Made by a program: the position numbers and the translations under genes. This document shows positions 16,478 through 25,065 of a DNA stretch of 64,000 nt, one piece after another (positions within the stretch are counted from its first letter, which is position 1; every line of letters begins with the position of its first letter). The notes beneath the pieces were generated by a model. The model had not been told where the DNA came from. It worked only from the letters and a program-made list of their open reading frames with translations, and did not search any database. The stretch spans positions 1,798,001-1,862,000 of the forward strand of contig NZ_OW712331.1 in assembly GCF_940677205.1 (NCBI RefSeq), read 5' to 3'. The DNA comes from [Clostridium] colinum. GTDB lineage: Bacteria; Bacillota; Clostridia; Lachnospirales; CAG-274.

Positions 16478-18040
16478 TTAATAAAACATAGATACACCTG
16501 GTCCTAAAGGTAAATCTAAAACAATCCATATAACTAATAATATAGTCCAACCTATTAAAAACATTATACTGTATGGTAACATAGTAGATATTAATGTACC
16601 TATACCAGATCTTTTATCATATTTTTTTGCAAAAACAACTATCATAGCAAAATAATTCATAAGTGGGCTAATAATATTAGTTGTAGAATCTCCTATACGA
16701 TATGCAACTTGTGTAAGCTCTGGTGAATAACCTAACTGCATAAACATAGGTATAAATACTGGTGCAAGTATAGTCCATTTAGCAGAAGCCGACCCCATAA
16801 ATAAATTTATAAATGCAGTTAATATTATAAATAATACCATAAGAGGTGCTCCTGTTAAGCCTATATTACCTAAAAAGTCTGCCCCTTTTAAAGCTAAAAT
16901 ACTACCAAGGTTTGTATAGTTGAAATAATTTACAAACTGTGCTGCAACAAATGTTAATGCTATATATGAGCCCATAGAAGCCATATTTTTTCCTAATTGG
17001 TCACCAATATCTTTTTCACTTTTATATGTTCCAGATACTCTACCATAGACAATAGAAGGAATAAAAAATCCTAATGTAATAAATACAATAATACCGTCTA
17101 TTAATAATGATTTTGATATAAGGCTACCTGTTTCAGGATTTCTAAGTAAAGAGTTTTTAGGTATTGCCCATAAAACTATTAATAAAATATATGCTATTAA
17201 CGTAAAGTTTGCATATTTTAATGCTTTATTTTCTTGTGGTGTAAGCTCTGTAGCTTCAGATACAGTTTCATCTGTTGTGTCAAACTTACCTAATCTAGGC
17301 TCTACGATTTTATCTGTAACAAATGTACCTACTATAACTATTAATGCTGTTGATACAAACATAAAAAACCAGTTTGCTGTTGCTCCTACCGTATATGACG
17401 GGTCTAATATTTGAGCTGCTTCTGTGCTTATACCACTAAGAAGTGTATCTACAGTACCGATTAAAAGGTTTGCACTAAATCCACCAGATACACCTGCAAA
17501 AGCTGCTGCAAGACCTGCTAAAGGATGTCTTTTATAAGCCATAAAAACGATAGCTCCAATAGGTACTAAAACAACATATCCTACGTCTGATGCTACGTTA
17601 GACATAACACCTAAAAAAACAACAACTGGTGTTATTAATTTCACAGGTGTTTTAGATACTAATTTTTTCATACTTGCTGTAATATATCCGCTACCTTCTG
17701 CACAACCAACACCAAGCATAGTAACTAAAACTACACCAAGTGGTGCAAATCCTGTAAAGTTTGATATAGCATTTTTTATCATATAAGCTATACCTTCACC
17801 GCTTAACAAACTTACGGTTGTTATTGTTTGTTCTTCTAGTTCCATTGTTTTTTGGTTCATTATCTCGCCAGTAGCTGATATACCTAAAGCTTCAAATATG
17901 GCCGATAATATAACTATTAATAATGATAAAATTGTAAATAAAGTTATCGGATGTGGTAATTTATTCCCTGCTACTTCAATGCTATTTAAAAATTTATCAA
18001 AAAAAGAATTTTTCTTTTTGATATTTTCTTTTTTACCCAT
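16478..18040 (-). CDS. AbgT-family transporter (p-aminobenzoyl-glutamate type)
   Basis: A 520-residue inner-membrane protein with about 11-13 helices. AbgT-family signatures include the N-terminal EVAGNKLPHPITLF, LGVGCAEGSGYI, ASDVGYVVLVPIGA, GGFSANLLIGTVDTL, and the C-terminal GDSTTNIISPLMNYF. The founding member imports p-aminobenzoyl-glutamate; other members export sulfonamides, so the substrate here is open. AAGGAG lies before the ATG. No amidohydrolase (AbgA/B) is nearby. Confidence 0.9.
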   Translation of the reverse strand: MGKKENIKKKNSFFDKFLNSIEVAGNKLPHPITLFTILSLLIVILSAIFEALGISATGEIMNQKTMELEEQTITTVSLLSGEGIAYMIKNAISNFTGFAPLGVVLVTMLGVGCAEGSGYITASMKKLVSKTPVKLITPVVVFLGVMSNVASDVGYVVLVPIGAIVFMAYKRHPLAGLAAAFAGVSGGFSANLLIGTVDTLLSGISTEAAQILDPSYTVGATANWFFMFVSTALIVIVGTFVTDKIVEPRLGKFDTTDETVSEATELTPQENKALKYANFTLIAYILLIVLWAIPKNSLLRNPETGSLISKSLLIDGIIVFITLGFFIPSIVYGRVSGTYKSEKDIGDQLGKNMASMGSYIALTFVAAQFVNYFNYTNLGSILALKGADFLGNIGLTGAPLMVLFIILTAFINLFMGSASAKWTILAPVFIPMFMQLGYSPELTQVAYRIGDSTTNIISPLMNYFAMIVVFAKKYDKRSGIGTLISTMLPYSIMFLIGWTILLVIWIVLDLPLGPGVSMFY

Positions 18041-18198
18041 AGCTTTCTCCTTCCAAAAATATTGTATAATATTAATTCATATTTTATAATTATACTAAAT
18101 TTTACTTGAAAATACAATAAAAAAATGTCTTTTTATATTTAAAATTTTTATATGCTATATAAATGTTTATTCTAAGTTTTAATTTATGTAAAATATAT

Positions 18199-18359
18199 CA
18201 GACTAAAACCAAAATATTTTAGGAATAATCTTTTTATTTTTATACTTTTTATAAAAATTATAATTACAACACAGGGCTTTAAGTCTTTGTGAAGAAATCA
18301 ACTTTTTTTCACACAATACTAAATTTTTGAAAGGTTATAGACTTTGTATACAACATCTA
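18199..18359 (+). repeat. Dispersed structured repeat, copy C, with 15-bp flanking direct repeat
   Basis: A 161-bp copy between the AbgT gene and the spoVT terminator. It begins CAGACTAAAACC and ends near TATACAACATCTA. The exact 15-bp repeat TTATGTAAAATATAT abuts both sides (18184-18198 and 18360-18374). Inside are TTTTTATACTTTTTATAAAAA (hairpin 1), ACAACACAGGGC...CTTTGTG (hairpin 2) and an eroded GGTTATAGACTTTGTATACAAC terminal hairpin. The region corresponding to hairpin 4 of copy F is largely lost, which explains the shorter length. Confidence 0.72.
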
Positions 18360-18374
18360 TTATGTAAAATATAT

Positions 18375-18412
18375 TTAGCATTATAAAAGTTAAAATTCTT
18401 TTATAATGCTAA
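18375..18412 (-). terminator. spoVT terminator
   Basis: A perfect 15-bp stem (18375-18389 and 18398-18412) with an 8-nt loop, 12 nt past the spoVT stop. Copy C of the repeat was apparently inserted directly beyond it. Confidence 0.8.
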
Positions 18413-18424
18413 ATATTAATTATC

Positions 18425-18964
18425 TTATTCCATTTGCTTTCCCAAAAAACCTGCTGCTGTCTGTGCCAACTTTCCTTCAACTTCTCCCATTTTTTTGTCT
18501 CCAGACAACAAAACAACTGCTCCTATAACATCTCCTTCAGATATGATAGGAGTTATTAATTGGTGGTTATATGAAATATTGTCATCTTCAGTTATAGAAA
18601 CAAAGTTTTTTTCATCTCTATTAGCTATATGTGTTGTTCTTTTGTTTATTACATCTTCTAAACCGCTACTTATATGTTTTTCTAAAAGCTCTTTTTTGCT
18701 ACCACCACTAACAGCTATTACGTGGTCTTTATCTACTATACAAGCTATATGACCTGCTGTTTGGGCTAAGCTTTCTGCATATTCTTTTGCAAAGCTTCCA
18801 AGCTCCCCTATTGGTGAATATTTTTTTAATATAATTTCACCTTCTCTATCTGTAAATATCTCTAAAGGGTCTCCTTCTCTTATTCTTAGTGTTCTTCTTA
18901 TTTCCTTAGGTATAACAACTCTCCCCAAATCATCTATACGTCTTACAATCCCTGTTGCTTTCAA
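18425..18964 (-). CDS. spoVT: Stage V sporulation protein T, AbrB-type regulator
   Basis: A 179-residue regulator of late forespore genes. Residues 1-50 form the AbrB/SpoVT swapped-hairpin DNA-binding domain (MKATGIVRRIDDLGRVVIP). Residues 60-179 form the GAF-like C-terminal domain. Length and sequence match SpoVT closely, unlike the shorter AbrB or Abh. GGAGGAATTTTTTTG precedes the start region. This is good evidence for endospore formation. Confidence 0.97.
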   Translation of the reverse strand: MKATGIVRRIDDLGRVVIPKEIRRTLRIREGDPLEIFTDREGEIILKKYSPIGELGSFAKEYAESLAQTAGHIACIVDKDHVIAVSGGSKKELLEKHISSGLEDVINKRTTHIANRDEKNFVSITEDDNISYNHQLITPIISEGDVIGAVVLLSGDKKMGEVEGKLAQTAAGFLGKQME

Positions 18965-19039
18965 AAAAAATTCCTCCTTAATTAAAGCTTATTAAAATAA
19001 GATTATAAATTTTATTTTTTGTTTTATTTTTTATAATAC

Positions 19040-19069
19040 TATTATTGTTCAGTAGAGGATTTTTTATGC
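19040..19069 (-). promoter_or_regulatory. Possible sigma-G-type promoter of spoVT
   Basis: On the minus strand GCATA (19065-19069) and CAATAATA (19040-19047) are 17 nt apart, similar to the sigma-G/F pattern GMATR-N17/18-CATNHTA. It lies about 75 bp before the start. spoVT is sigma-G dependent in Bacillus. The -10 match is imperfect. Confidence 0.35.
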
Positions 19070-19166
19070 AATGTTTTTTTATTTTTTATACAATTTATCC
19101 TATTTTTTCAATTTTTACTTTTAACATATTTATTATTTATAAATATATTTTAAAAATTTTTATTTG

Positions 19167-19175
19167 TGGTATAAT
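19167..19175 (+). promoter_or_regulatory. Extended -10 promoter of nadE
   Basis: The sequence TGGTATAAT is an extended -10 element (TGnTATAAT) 31 bp before the nadE ATG. No good -35 box is visible, which extended -10 promoters tolerate. Confidence 0.6.
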
Positions 19176-19206
19176 AAAGCTAATTAAATGTTAAGGAGAT
19201 AAAATT

Positions 19207-21123
19207 ATGCAATATGGATTTGTTAGAGTAGCCTCTGCTACACCTAATATAAAAGTATCAAACTGTTTTTATAATGCAAAAAATATAATTGAATATATAA
19301 AAAAAGCTCATAAAAATAATGTTAGTCTTATTGTTTTTCCTGAGCTTTGTATAACTGGTTATACCTGTTCAGACTTATTTTTACAAGATAGTTTAATACA
19401 AGATAGTAAAAAAGCCTTAAAACAAATTTTAGAAGAAACAAAAAATTTTAATATAACTTGTGTTGTTGGTATGCCAATAGAATTTTTAGGAAAATTATAT
19501 AATTGTGCTATATGCTTTTATAAAGGTAAAATTTTAGGTATTGTACCAAAAACTTATATGCCAAACTATAATGAATTTTATGAAAAACGTCATTTTAATA
19601 AATTAGAAAATAACTGTACTTTTACAGATAAAGATATTTGTGACTACGATATTAGCTTTGGAAATATTATTTTTCAAGTTGAAAATGTTAAAAATTTTAC
19701 TTTTGCAATAGAAATATGTGAAGATTTATGGTCTGTTATCCCTCCTAGCTCCAACTATGTTCTTAATGGTGCTAATATTATATTAAATCTATCTGCTAGT
19801 AACGAAATAGCTGGTAAATCTATATATAGAAAAGAACTTGTAAAAAATCAATCTGCTAGATGTATATGTGTATATATATATTCTAGCGCTGGTGAAGGTG
19901 AATCCACAACAGATTTAGTATTTTCTGGACACAATTTAATTTTTGAAAATGGTAGGCTTTTAAGTGAAAGTACACCTTTTAAAAATGAAATTATATATGC
20001 CGATATAGACCTTGAATATATAAATAATGAAAGAAGAAAAAATACTACTTTTAATTCTAAAATTTCTGAATTATATCCTATTAAAAAGTATAATATGGAA
20101 AATATATCATTTGATATAAAAAGATATATAGACCCTATGCCTTTTGTTCCAAAAGATGAAAATAAAAGAGCATTAAGATGTAAAGAAATAATAGATATAC
20201 AAGCTTATGGTCTAAAAAAACGTATACAACATATAGGTATTAAAAATGTTGTTGTTGGTATATCTGGAGGGTTAGATTCTACCCACGCATTAATTGTTAT
20301 AAATCATACTTTTGAGCTTTTAAACTATGATAAAAAAGGAATTATAACAGTTACAATGCCTTGCTTTGGTACAACAGATAGAACGTATAATAATGCTAAA
20401 AAGCTTTGTGAAATAATAGGAACTACTCTTTTAGAAATAAATATTAAAGATTCTGTTTTAAAACATTTTGAAGATATAAACCATAACCCTAATATACACG
20501 ATGTAACTTATGAAAATAGTCAAGCAAGAGAACGTACTCAAATACTTATGGATATAGCCAACAAATATAATGGGATAGTTATAGGAACTGGAGATTTATC
20601 AGAACTTGCTCTTGGATTTGCAACATATAACGGTGACCATATGAGTATGTATGGTGTAAATTCATCAATACCAAAAACATTAATACGATATTTAATAGAA
20701 TATTTTGCTAAAAATTCTAATGATAGTTTAAATGATATATTAATGGATATATTAAACACACCTGTATCTCCAGAGCTTTTACCACCTAACAAAGATGGTA
20801 ACATAGCTCAAATAACAGAAGATATAGTAGGACCTTATGAGCTACACGACTTTTTCTTATATAATATGTTAAGATATAATTATACACCAGAAAAAATATA
20901 CTATCTTGCCAAAAAGGCTTTTAATGGAACTTATGATAATAAAACTATTTTAAAATGGTTAGAAAAATTTTATATTAGATTTTTCACTCAACAATTCAAG
21001 CGTTCTTGTCTACCAGATGGTACAAAGGTAGGTTCTGTATCATTATCTCCTCGAGGAGATTTTAGAATGCCTAGTGATGTTAGCTTTGATACATTTTTAG
21101 ATAGAATTAAAAATTTAGAATAA
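19207..21123 (+). CDS. nadE: Glutamine-dependent NAD+ synthetase
   Basis: A 638-residue two-domain enzyme. Residues 1-270 form a nitrilase-type glutaminase with the triad in FPELCITGY (Glu), PKTYMPNYNEF (Lys) and AIEICEDLW (Cys). Residues 320-638 form the synthetase with the P-loop GISGGLDST and the GTGDLSELALGF block. It amidates nicotinate adenine dinucleotide with ATP, using ammonia from glutamine. AAGGAG precedes the ATG. Length is that of the long bacterial form. Confidence 0.96.
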   Translation: MQYGFVRVASATPNIKVSNCFYNAKNIIEYIKKAHKNNVSLIVFPELCITGYTCSDLFLQDSLIQDSKKALKQILEETKNFNITCVVGMPIEFLGKLYNCAICFYKGKILGIVPKTYMPNYNEFYEKRHFNKLENNCTFTDKDICDYDISFGNIIFQVENVKNFTFAIEICEDLWSVIPPSSNYVLNGANIILNLSASNEIAGKSIYRKELVKNQSARCICVYIYSSAGEGESTTDLVFSGHNLIFENGRLLSESTPFKNEIIYADIDLEYINNERRKNTTFNSKISELYPIKKYNMENISFDIKRYIDPMPFVPKDENKRALRCKEIIDIQAYGLKKRIQHIGIKNVVVGISGGLDSTHALIVINHTFELLNYDKKGIITVTMPCFGTTDRTYNNAKKLCEIIGTTLLEINIKDSVLKHFEDINHNPNIHDVTYENSQARERTQILMDIANKYNGIVIGTGDLSELALGFATYNGDHMSMYGVNSSIPKTLIRYLIEYFAKNSNDSLNDILMDILNTPVSPELLPPNKDGNIAQITEDIVGPYELHDFFLYNMLRYNYTPEKIYYLAKKAFNGTYDNKTILKWLEKFYIRFFTQQFKRSCLPDGTKVGSVSLSPRGDFRMPSDVSFDTFLDRIKNLE

Positions 21124-21205
21124 TATTTATATAAATTAAATCAACATATTAAACATTATATTACACAATATATTTACAACAAACTTAACAACGGAGGATA
21201 AAAAT

Positions 21206-21961
21206 ATGAAAATGGTATCTTGGAATGTTAATGGTCTTAGAGCCTGTATGACAAAAGGCTTTTTAGACTTTTTTAACGATATAAACGCAGATATTTTTTC
21301 TATACAGGAAACAAAATTACAAGAAGGACAAATAGATATAAACTTAGATGGATATTATAAATATTGGAATTATGCCGAAAAAAAGGGGTATTCTGGTGTT
21401 GCCGTTTTTTCTAAAAAACAACCTTTAAAAGTAACTTATGGGTTAGATATAGACGAGCATAACAATGAAGGTAGGCTTATAACTTTAAAATTTGAAAATT
21501 TTTATTATGTTACAGCTTATGTTCCAAATTCACAAGATGAGCTAAAAAGGCTTGACTATCGTATGAAATGGGAAGATGATATTAGAAATTATCTTAATAA
21601 GTTAAAAAATGATAAACCTGTTATTTATTGTGGTGATTTAAACGTAGCACATAAAGAAATAGATTTAAAAAATCCTAAAACTAATAGAAAAAATCCTGGC
21701 TTTTCTGATGAAGAAAGAGAAAAATTTCAAAATCTTTTGGATAGTGGTTTTTTAGATACCTTTAGATGTAAATATCCAGATAAAGAAGGTTGTTACAGCT
21801 GGTGGAGCTATCGTTTTAAAGCAAGAGAAAAAAATGCTGGTTGGCGTATAGATTATTATTTAATATCTAATGATATAAAAGAAAACTTAATAGATGCTAA
21901 TATCCACACTAACATTTTAGGTTCAGACCATTGTCCTGTAAGCATAGACATTAATTTATAA
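21206..21961 (+). CDS. xth: Exodeoxyribonuclease III / AP endonuclease
   Basis: A 251-residue exonuclease-endonuclease-phosphatase fold enzyme for base-excision repair. Key blocks are VSWNVNGLRA, IQETKLQ (metal Glu), YVPNSQ, YCGDLNVAH, WWSYRFKAREKNAGWRIDY and the terminal GSDHCPVSI (catalytic His). This matches the ExoA/Xth group. GGAGGATAAAAATATG gives the start. Confidence 0.96.
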   Translation: MKMVSWNVNGLRACMTKGFLDFFNDINADIFSIQETKLQEGQIDINLDGYYKYWNYAEKKGYSGVAVFSKKQPLKVTYGLDIDEHNNEGRLITLKFENFYYVTAYVPNSQDELKRLDYRMKWEDDIRNYLNKLKNDKPVIYCGDLNVAHKEIDLKNPKTNRKNPGFSDEEREKFQNLLDSGFLDTFRCKYPDKEGCYSWWSYRFKAREKNAGWRIDYYLISNDIKENLIDANIHTNILGSDHCPVSIDINL

Positions 21962-22056
21962 TTATAATATAATAATCTTAAAACAAATATTTTTATTTAA
22001 ATTTATTTGATTTTTAAAATATATAATATATTAGGTTATTAATAATGGAGGTATAT

Positions 22057-22368
22057 ATGAATAATTTTAAAGTTATAAATCAAGTTGAAGCAAAAAAAAT
22101 AATGGATAAAGGTAATTGTAAAATATTAGATGTTAGAACTAAAGAAGAATTTGATGAAGGTCATATAGAAAATGCTATTCTTTTACCTTTAGATGAAATA
22201 GAAGAAAAAGTAGAAGAAACTTTTAAAGATAAAAATGAAACTATCCTTGTTTATTGTAGAAGTGGTGTAAGAAGCAAACAAGCTTCTAAAATAATGGCAG
22301 AAAAAGGATATTCTAATATATTAGAATTTGGCGGTATTATTGATTGGCCATTTGAAACTATATTATAA
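22057..22368 (+). CDS. Single-domain rhodanese-like protein
   Basis: A 103-residue rhodanese-homology domain with the active-site loop CRSGVRS, where Cys would carry a persulfide, and the DVRTKEEFDEGHIENA block. It could act in sulfur transfer; no partner is coded nearby. The ATG at 22045 overlaps the GGAGG ribosome binding site, so I start at MNNFKV. It is followed by its own terminator. Confidence 0.9.
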   Translation: MNNFKVINQVEAKKIMDKGNCKILDVRTKEEFDEGHIENAILLPLDEIEEKVEETFKDKNETILVYCRSGVRSKQASKIMAEKGYSNILEFGGIIDWPFETIL

Positions 22369-22391
22369 AATTTCTCTAATAATTATATTTT

Positions 22392-22416
22392 AGGGTGTAG
22401 ACTTTGTCTACACCCT
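22392..22416 (+). terminator. Terminator of the rhodanese gene
   Basis: An 11-bp perfect stem AGGGTGTAGAC/GTCTACACCCT with a TTT loop. Its GTAGAC-NNN-GTCTAC core is shared with the terminator after mtnN and with the right-end hairpin of the dispersed repeat family. Confidence 0.8.
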
Positions 22417-22620
22417 TTACAAAATATGAATATTTATCTTTTCTAGTTTTAAATTAATATAAAAATAACTTTATCATACAAAGACAAAAGCCCCTAAACA
22501 TCTATCTTTTTATATAATCAATAAAACTACTTGTTATTATTAATTTTTTTAAACAAAAAAGTATTTAAAATATAAAATAAAGTTAAATTTTTATTTAGTA
22601 TAATATTTTTTAATATATAA

Positions 22621-22654
22621 AAAATACACCTATCAAAATTAAGGTGTATTTTTA
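22621..22654. terminator. Terminator downstream of the Xre regulator
   Basis: A 12-bp stem (22621-22632 and 22643-22654) with A- and T-rich flanks, 48 bp past the stop of the minus-strand Xre gene. The roughly 200 bp between this and the rhodanese terminator hold no recognisable gene. Confidence 0.75.
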
Positions 22655-22702
22655 TTATTACAATTAAGGTATTCCTAAAATTCAAAAAATTGATTTTATA
22701 TA

Positions 22703-23089
22703 TTATTCGTCAATTTTATCTTCTTTAAAATCTAATTTAGAAGTAACGTATTTTTTAAACCCTTTCATAGTAGCTATGAAGAAATCAAGCTCTTTTTCGT
22801 CCATGCTACTAAGATATGTAGATATTACAGACATTTTCTTTTCTATTCCGCTTTCTTCTTTACATACTCTTTCACCATTTAATGGGCAAGTAATTAATGT
22901 ATCTAAAGAAATACTAAAAAATTCCGCAATTTTACAAAGATTTTTTATACTAGTGCCTCTTTGGCCTCTTTCTATTAATCCTAAAAAACCTGGCGCTATT
23001 TCTAAAACTTCTGAAAGTTCATCAATAGTGAGTTCTCTTTTTTGACGTTCAAATCTAATGTTGGAACCTATTATTTTATTATAGTCCAT
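22703..23089 (-). CDS. Xre-family helix-turn-helix regulator
   Basis: A 128-residue protein. Residues 8-62 form a Cro/CI-type helix-turn-helix (LTIDELSEVLEIAPGFLGLIERGQRG is spread over the two HTH helices). The C-terminal 60 residues are helical, SinR-like, without a known ligand domain. GGAGTG lies before the ATG. The target is unknown and the gene stands alone. Confidence 0.85.
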   Translation of the reverse strand: MDYNKIIGSNIRFERQKRELTIDELSEVLEIAPGFLGLIERGQRGTSIKNLCKIAEFFSISLDTLITCPLNGERVCKEESGIEKKMSVISTYLSSMDEKELDFFIATMKGFKKYVTSKLDFKEDKIDE

Positions 23090-23276
23090 TTAAAATCACT
23101 CCAAACTTGTTTTTTTATATATTTTTATAAAATTAAAAACTAAAATGTGTAACATATTACCATTTTATCATAAATAATATTCTATTTCAACAAAAAATAT
23201 CAAAATACATTATATTAAATAATATACTAAACTTATAAAAATAAACTATAATAAAAAAATAAATTAAATATTAATC

Positions 23277-23312
23277 TTAACCTAGCTTACATAAATATAT
23301 AAGCTAGGTTAA
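23277..23312. terminator. Hairpin between Xre gene and repeat copy E
   Basis: A 13-bp perfect stem TTAACCTAGCTTA/TAAGCTAGGTTAA with a 10-nt loop. It lies about 150 bp beyond the minus-strand Asn-rich gene. It may be that gene's original terminator, now separated from the stop codon by repeat copy E. Confidence 0.55.
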
Positions 23313-23314
23313 AT

Positions 23315-23461
23315 CTTAAGACAGAATATTTTAGATTAAATTTTTTAATTTTTATGCAAGGTATAAAAATTCTAATCCCAATACAGTGCTTTACATCAGA
23401 TTATTTAAAAGCTAGATTTGTAGGAAATTTAACCCTTGTATGAAAAAATTAACTTTTTCAT
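23315..23461 (+). repeat. Dispersed structured repeat, copy E (right end missing)
   Basis: About 145 bp that match the left two thirds of copies F and G: GACAGAATATTTTAGA at the left end, hairpin 1 (TTTTTATGCAAGGTATAAAAA), CCAATACAGTGCTTTAC, then CCCTTGTATGAAAAAATTAACTTTTTCAT. The terminal terminator hairpin is absent. The copy runs straight into the stop codon of the Asn-rich gene. Confidence 0.6.
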
Positions 23462-23462
23462 T

Positions 23463-24167
23463 TTAATATACTTCATTAATTGACATATATTGTAAATTAT
23501 TTATTCTGCTTAACTTCTTTAAAGCCATTTTATAAAATATTCTAGTATCTTGTGGTGGCAAATCATCTATTATTTTACATAATTTATCGTAACATTTTAT
23601 TTCTTCTTCTATAGCTAAAAGTATTCCTACTTTCAAAGGCATATTAACATTTATAGATATAGATTTTGGTTCAAATTTATTTTCATTTATCTCTTCATAA
23701 TAATCTTTTAAATTATTATATTCTAATTTGCATTCATTACTTATATTTCTTAATCTATCTCTATACAAACTATTATTACATTTATTAGACAATTGCTCGT
23801 AAAATATATTGGCATTAGATTCATCTTGTATAAACTCTTCTATATAGGTACTTACTATATTTTTATTTTGTGGTTGCTCTATATTTACTATATTTTTTTT
23901 GTTTTTTTCAATATTTTCTTTTATCTCTTCATTTATTTTTTCAAGCTCTTCTTCTGTTAAAGGTTTTAATGTTATATCCGATGGAATATTGTTTTGATAG
24001 TTATTTTGCTGATTATTTTGGATATATTGATTATTTATCATATGTGAGTTATTTTGCATAAACCTATTATTTGGTATATTATTACGCATTAGGTTATTAT
24101 TGTTGAAAAAAAAGCTATTGTTTCTATTTTGAAAATTATTAAATCTATTGTTAAAAAATAAAGGCAT
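23463..24167 (-). CDS. Asn-rich protein with ferritin-like helical C-terminus
   Basis: I do not recognise a named family. Of 234 residues, the first 60 are dominated by Asn, Gln, Phe and Met in short NN/QNN runs and are probably disordered. Residues 65-105 are acidic and coiled. Residues 110-225 form amphipathic helices with the look of a rubrerythrin/ferritin-like bundle (DESNANIFYEQLSNKC, EEEIKCYDKLCKII), but the ExxH metal ligands are missing. Such Asn-rich, ferritin-like proteins occur as spore-coat associated proteins in Clostridia; that role is inference. AGGAGG precedes the ATG, and the gene follows the L,D-transpeptidase. Confidence 0.7.
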   Translation of the reverse strand: MPLFFNNRFNNFQNRNNSFFFNNNNLMRNNIPNNRFMQNNSHMINNQYIQNNQQNNYQNNIPSDITLKPLTEEELEKINEEIKENIEKNKKNIVNIEQPQNKNIVSTYIEEFIQDESNANIFYEQLSNKCNNSLYRDRLRNISNECKLEYNNLKDYYEEINENKFEPKSISINVNMPLKVGILLAIEEEIKCYDKLCKIIDDLPPQDTRIFYKMALKKLSRINNLQYMSINEVY

Positions 24168-24225
24168 ATAATACCTCCTAAAAACTATCTTATATATATT
24201 ATATTCTTAATATTTTTATTTGACA

Positions 24226-25002
24226 CTAATTTATATATACAGTAGTTTTATTTGGTATTTTATTATAAAACCATTCTATATCCTCTATACTCATACGAAC
24301 ACAACCACTAGAGCACCTTTCACCGATTGTATTGTCAATAATATTTTTATTTTTATCCATAGCCACAGAATGGTAAAGATAAGACCCATTAAATTTAAGC
24401 CAATACATAGCCCCACTGCCTAATCTTTCGCTATAAAACCATTCTCCTTTATCTACTATTTTAAAAATACCACGTGTTGTAGGAGATTCATTTACACCTG
24501 TTCCACAAGGTATAGTTTTTATAAGCTTCCAATCTTCACATTTTCCTTTAAATACATATGTAAGTTGCCTATATATATCTGTAAAAACAAGATAATCTGT
24601 TTCGCTATCTAAGCCTATGCTATTAACATAGGCCTCTAGCTCTATGTCTTTTAAATACTCTTTATTTGCTATTGGTGTTTTTGGTATATATAAGTCTTTT
24701 CTTGTTACCCAACCTTTTATATTTAATTTTTCATTTTTTATATAATATATTTCTCTAGACTTATCTTCTAATATTTCTACATTTGTTCCTTTTTCTATTG
24801 TTGTTAATATTTTTTTAAATTCTTTGTCTAAATATACATTACAATCATCATTTATAGTTGCTATAACAGGAGAGGCAACTATTTTTTGTTTTATATTATA
24901 TATATCTTGTGCTAATACAATATGCTTTTTATAATACCAAAAACTACATATTGCTATAATAATACATATAATAAATAATATTTTATAAAAGCTTTTTGTC
25001 AT
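24226..25002 (-). CDS. L,D-transpeptidase (YkuD domain) with SH3-like domain
   Basis: A 258-residue exported enzyme. Residues 8-24 form an uncleaved signal/anchor helix, residues 45-100 an SH3-like wall-binding domain, and residues 125-258 the YkuD catalytic domain. The catalytic motif is seen as YHSVAMD (His) and GERCSSGCVRMS, with Cys and Arg in the canonical SxGCxR order. It would form 3-3 crosslinks or modify peptidoglycan, possibly spore cortex or coat-linked wall given its neighbour. AAAGGAG gives the start. Confidence 0.92.
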   Translation of the reverse strand: MTKSFYKILFIICIIIAICSFWYYKKHIVLAQDIYNIKQKIVASPVIATINDDCNVYLDKEFKKILTTIEKGTNVEILEDKSREIYYIKNEKLNIKGWVTRKDLYIPKTPIANKEYLKDIELEAYVNSIGLDSETDYLVFTDIYRQLTYVFKGKCEDWKLIKTIPCGTGVNESPTTRGIFKIVDKGEWFYSERLGSGAMYWLKFNGSYLYHSVAMDKNKNIIDNTIGERCSSGCVRMSIEDIEWFYNKIPNKTTVYIN

Positions 25003-25065
25003 ATATTTCTCCTTTTATTTTTTATTTATTATATGTATATTAAAATTATATAATTTAATAACTTT

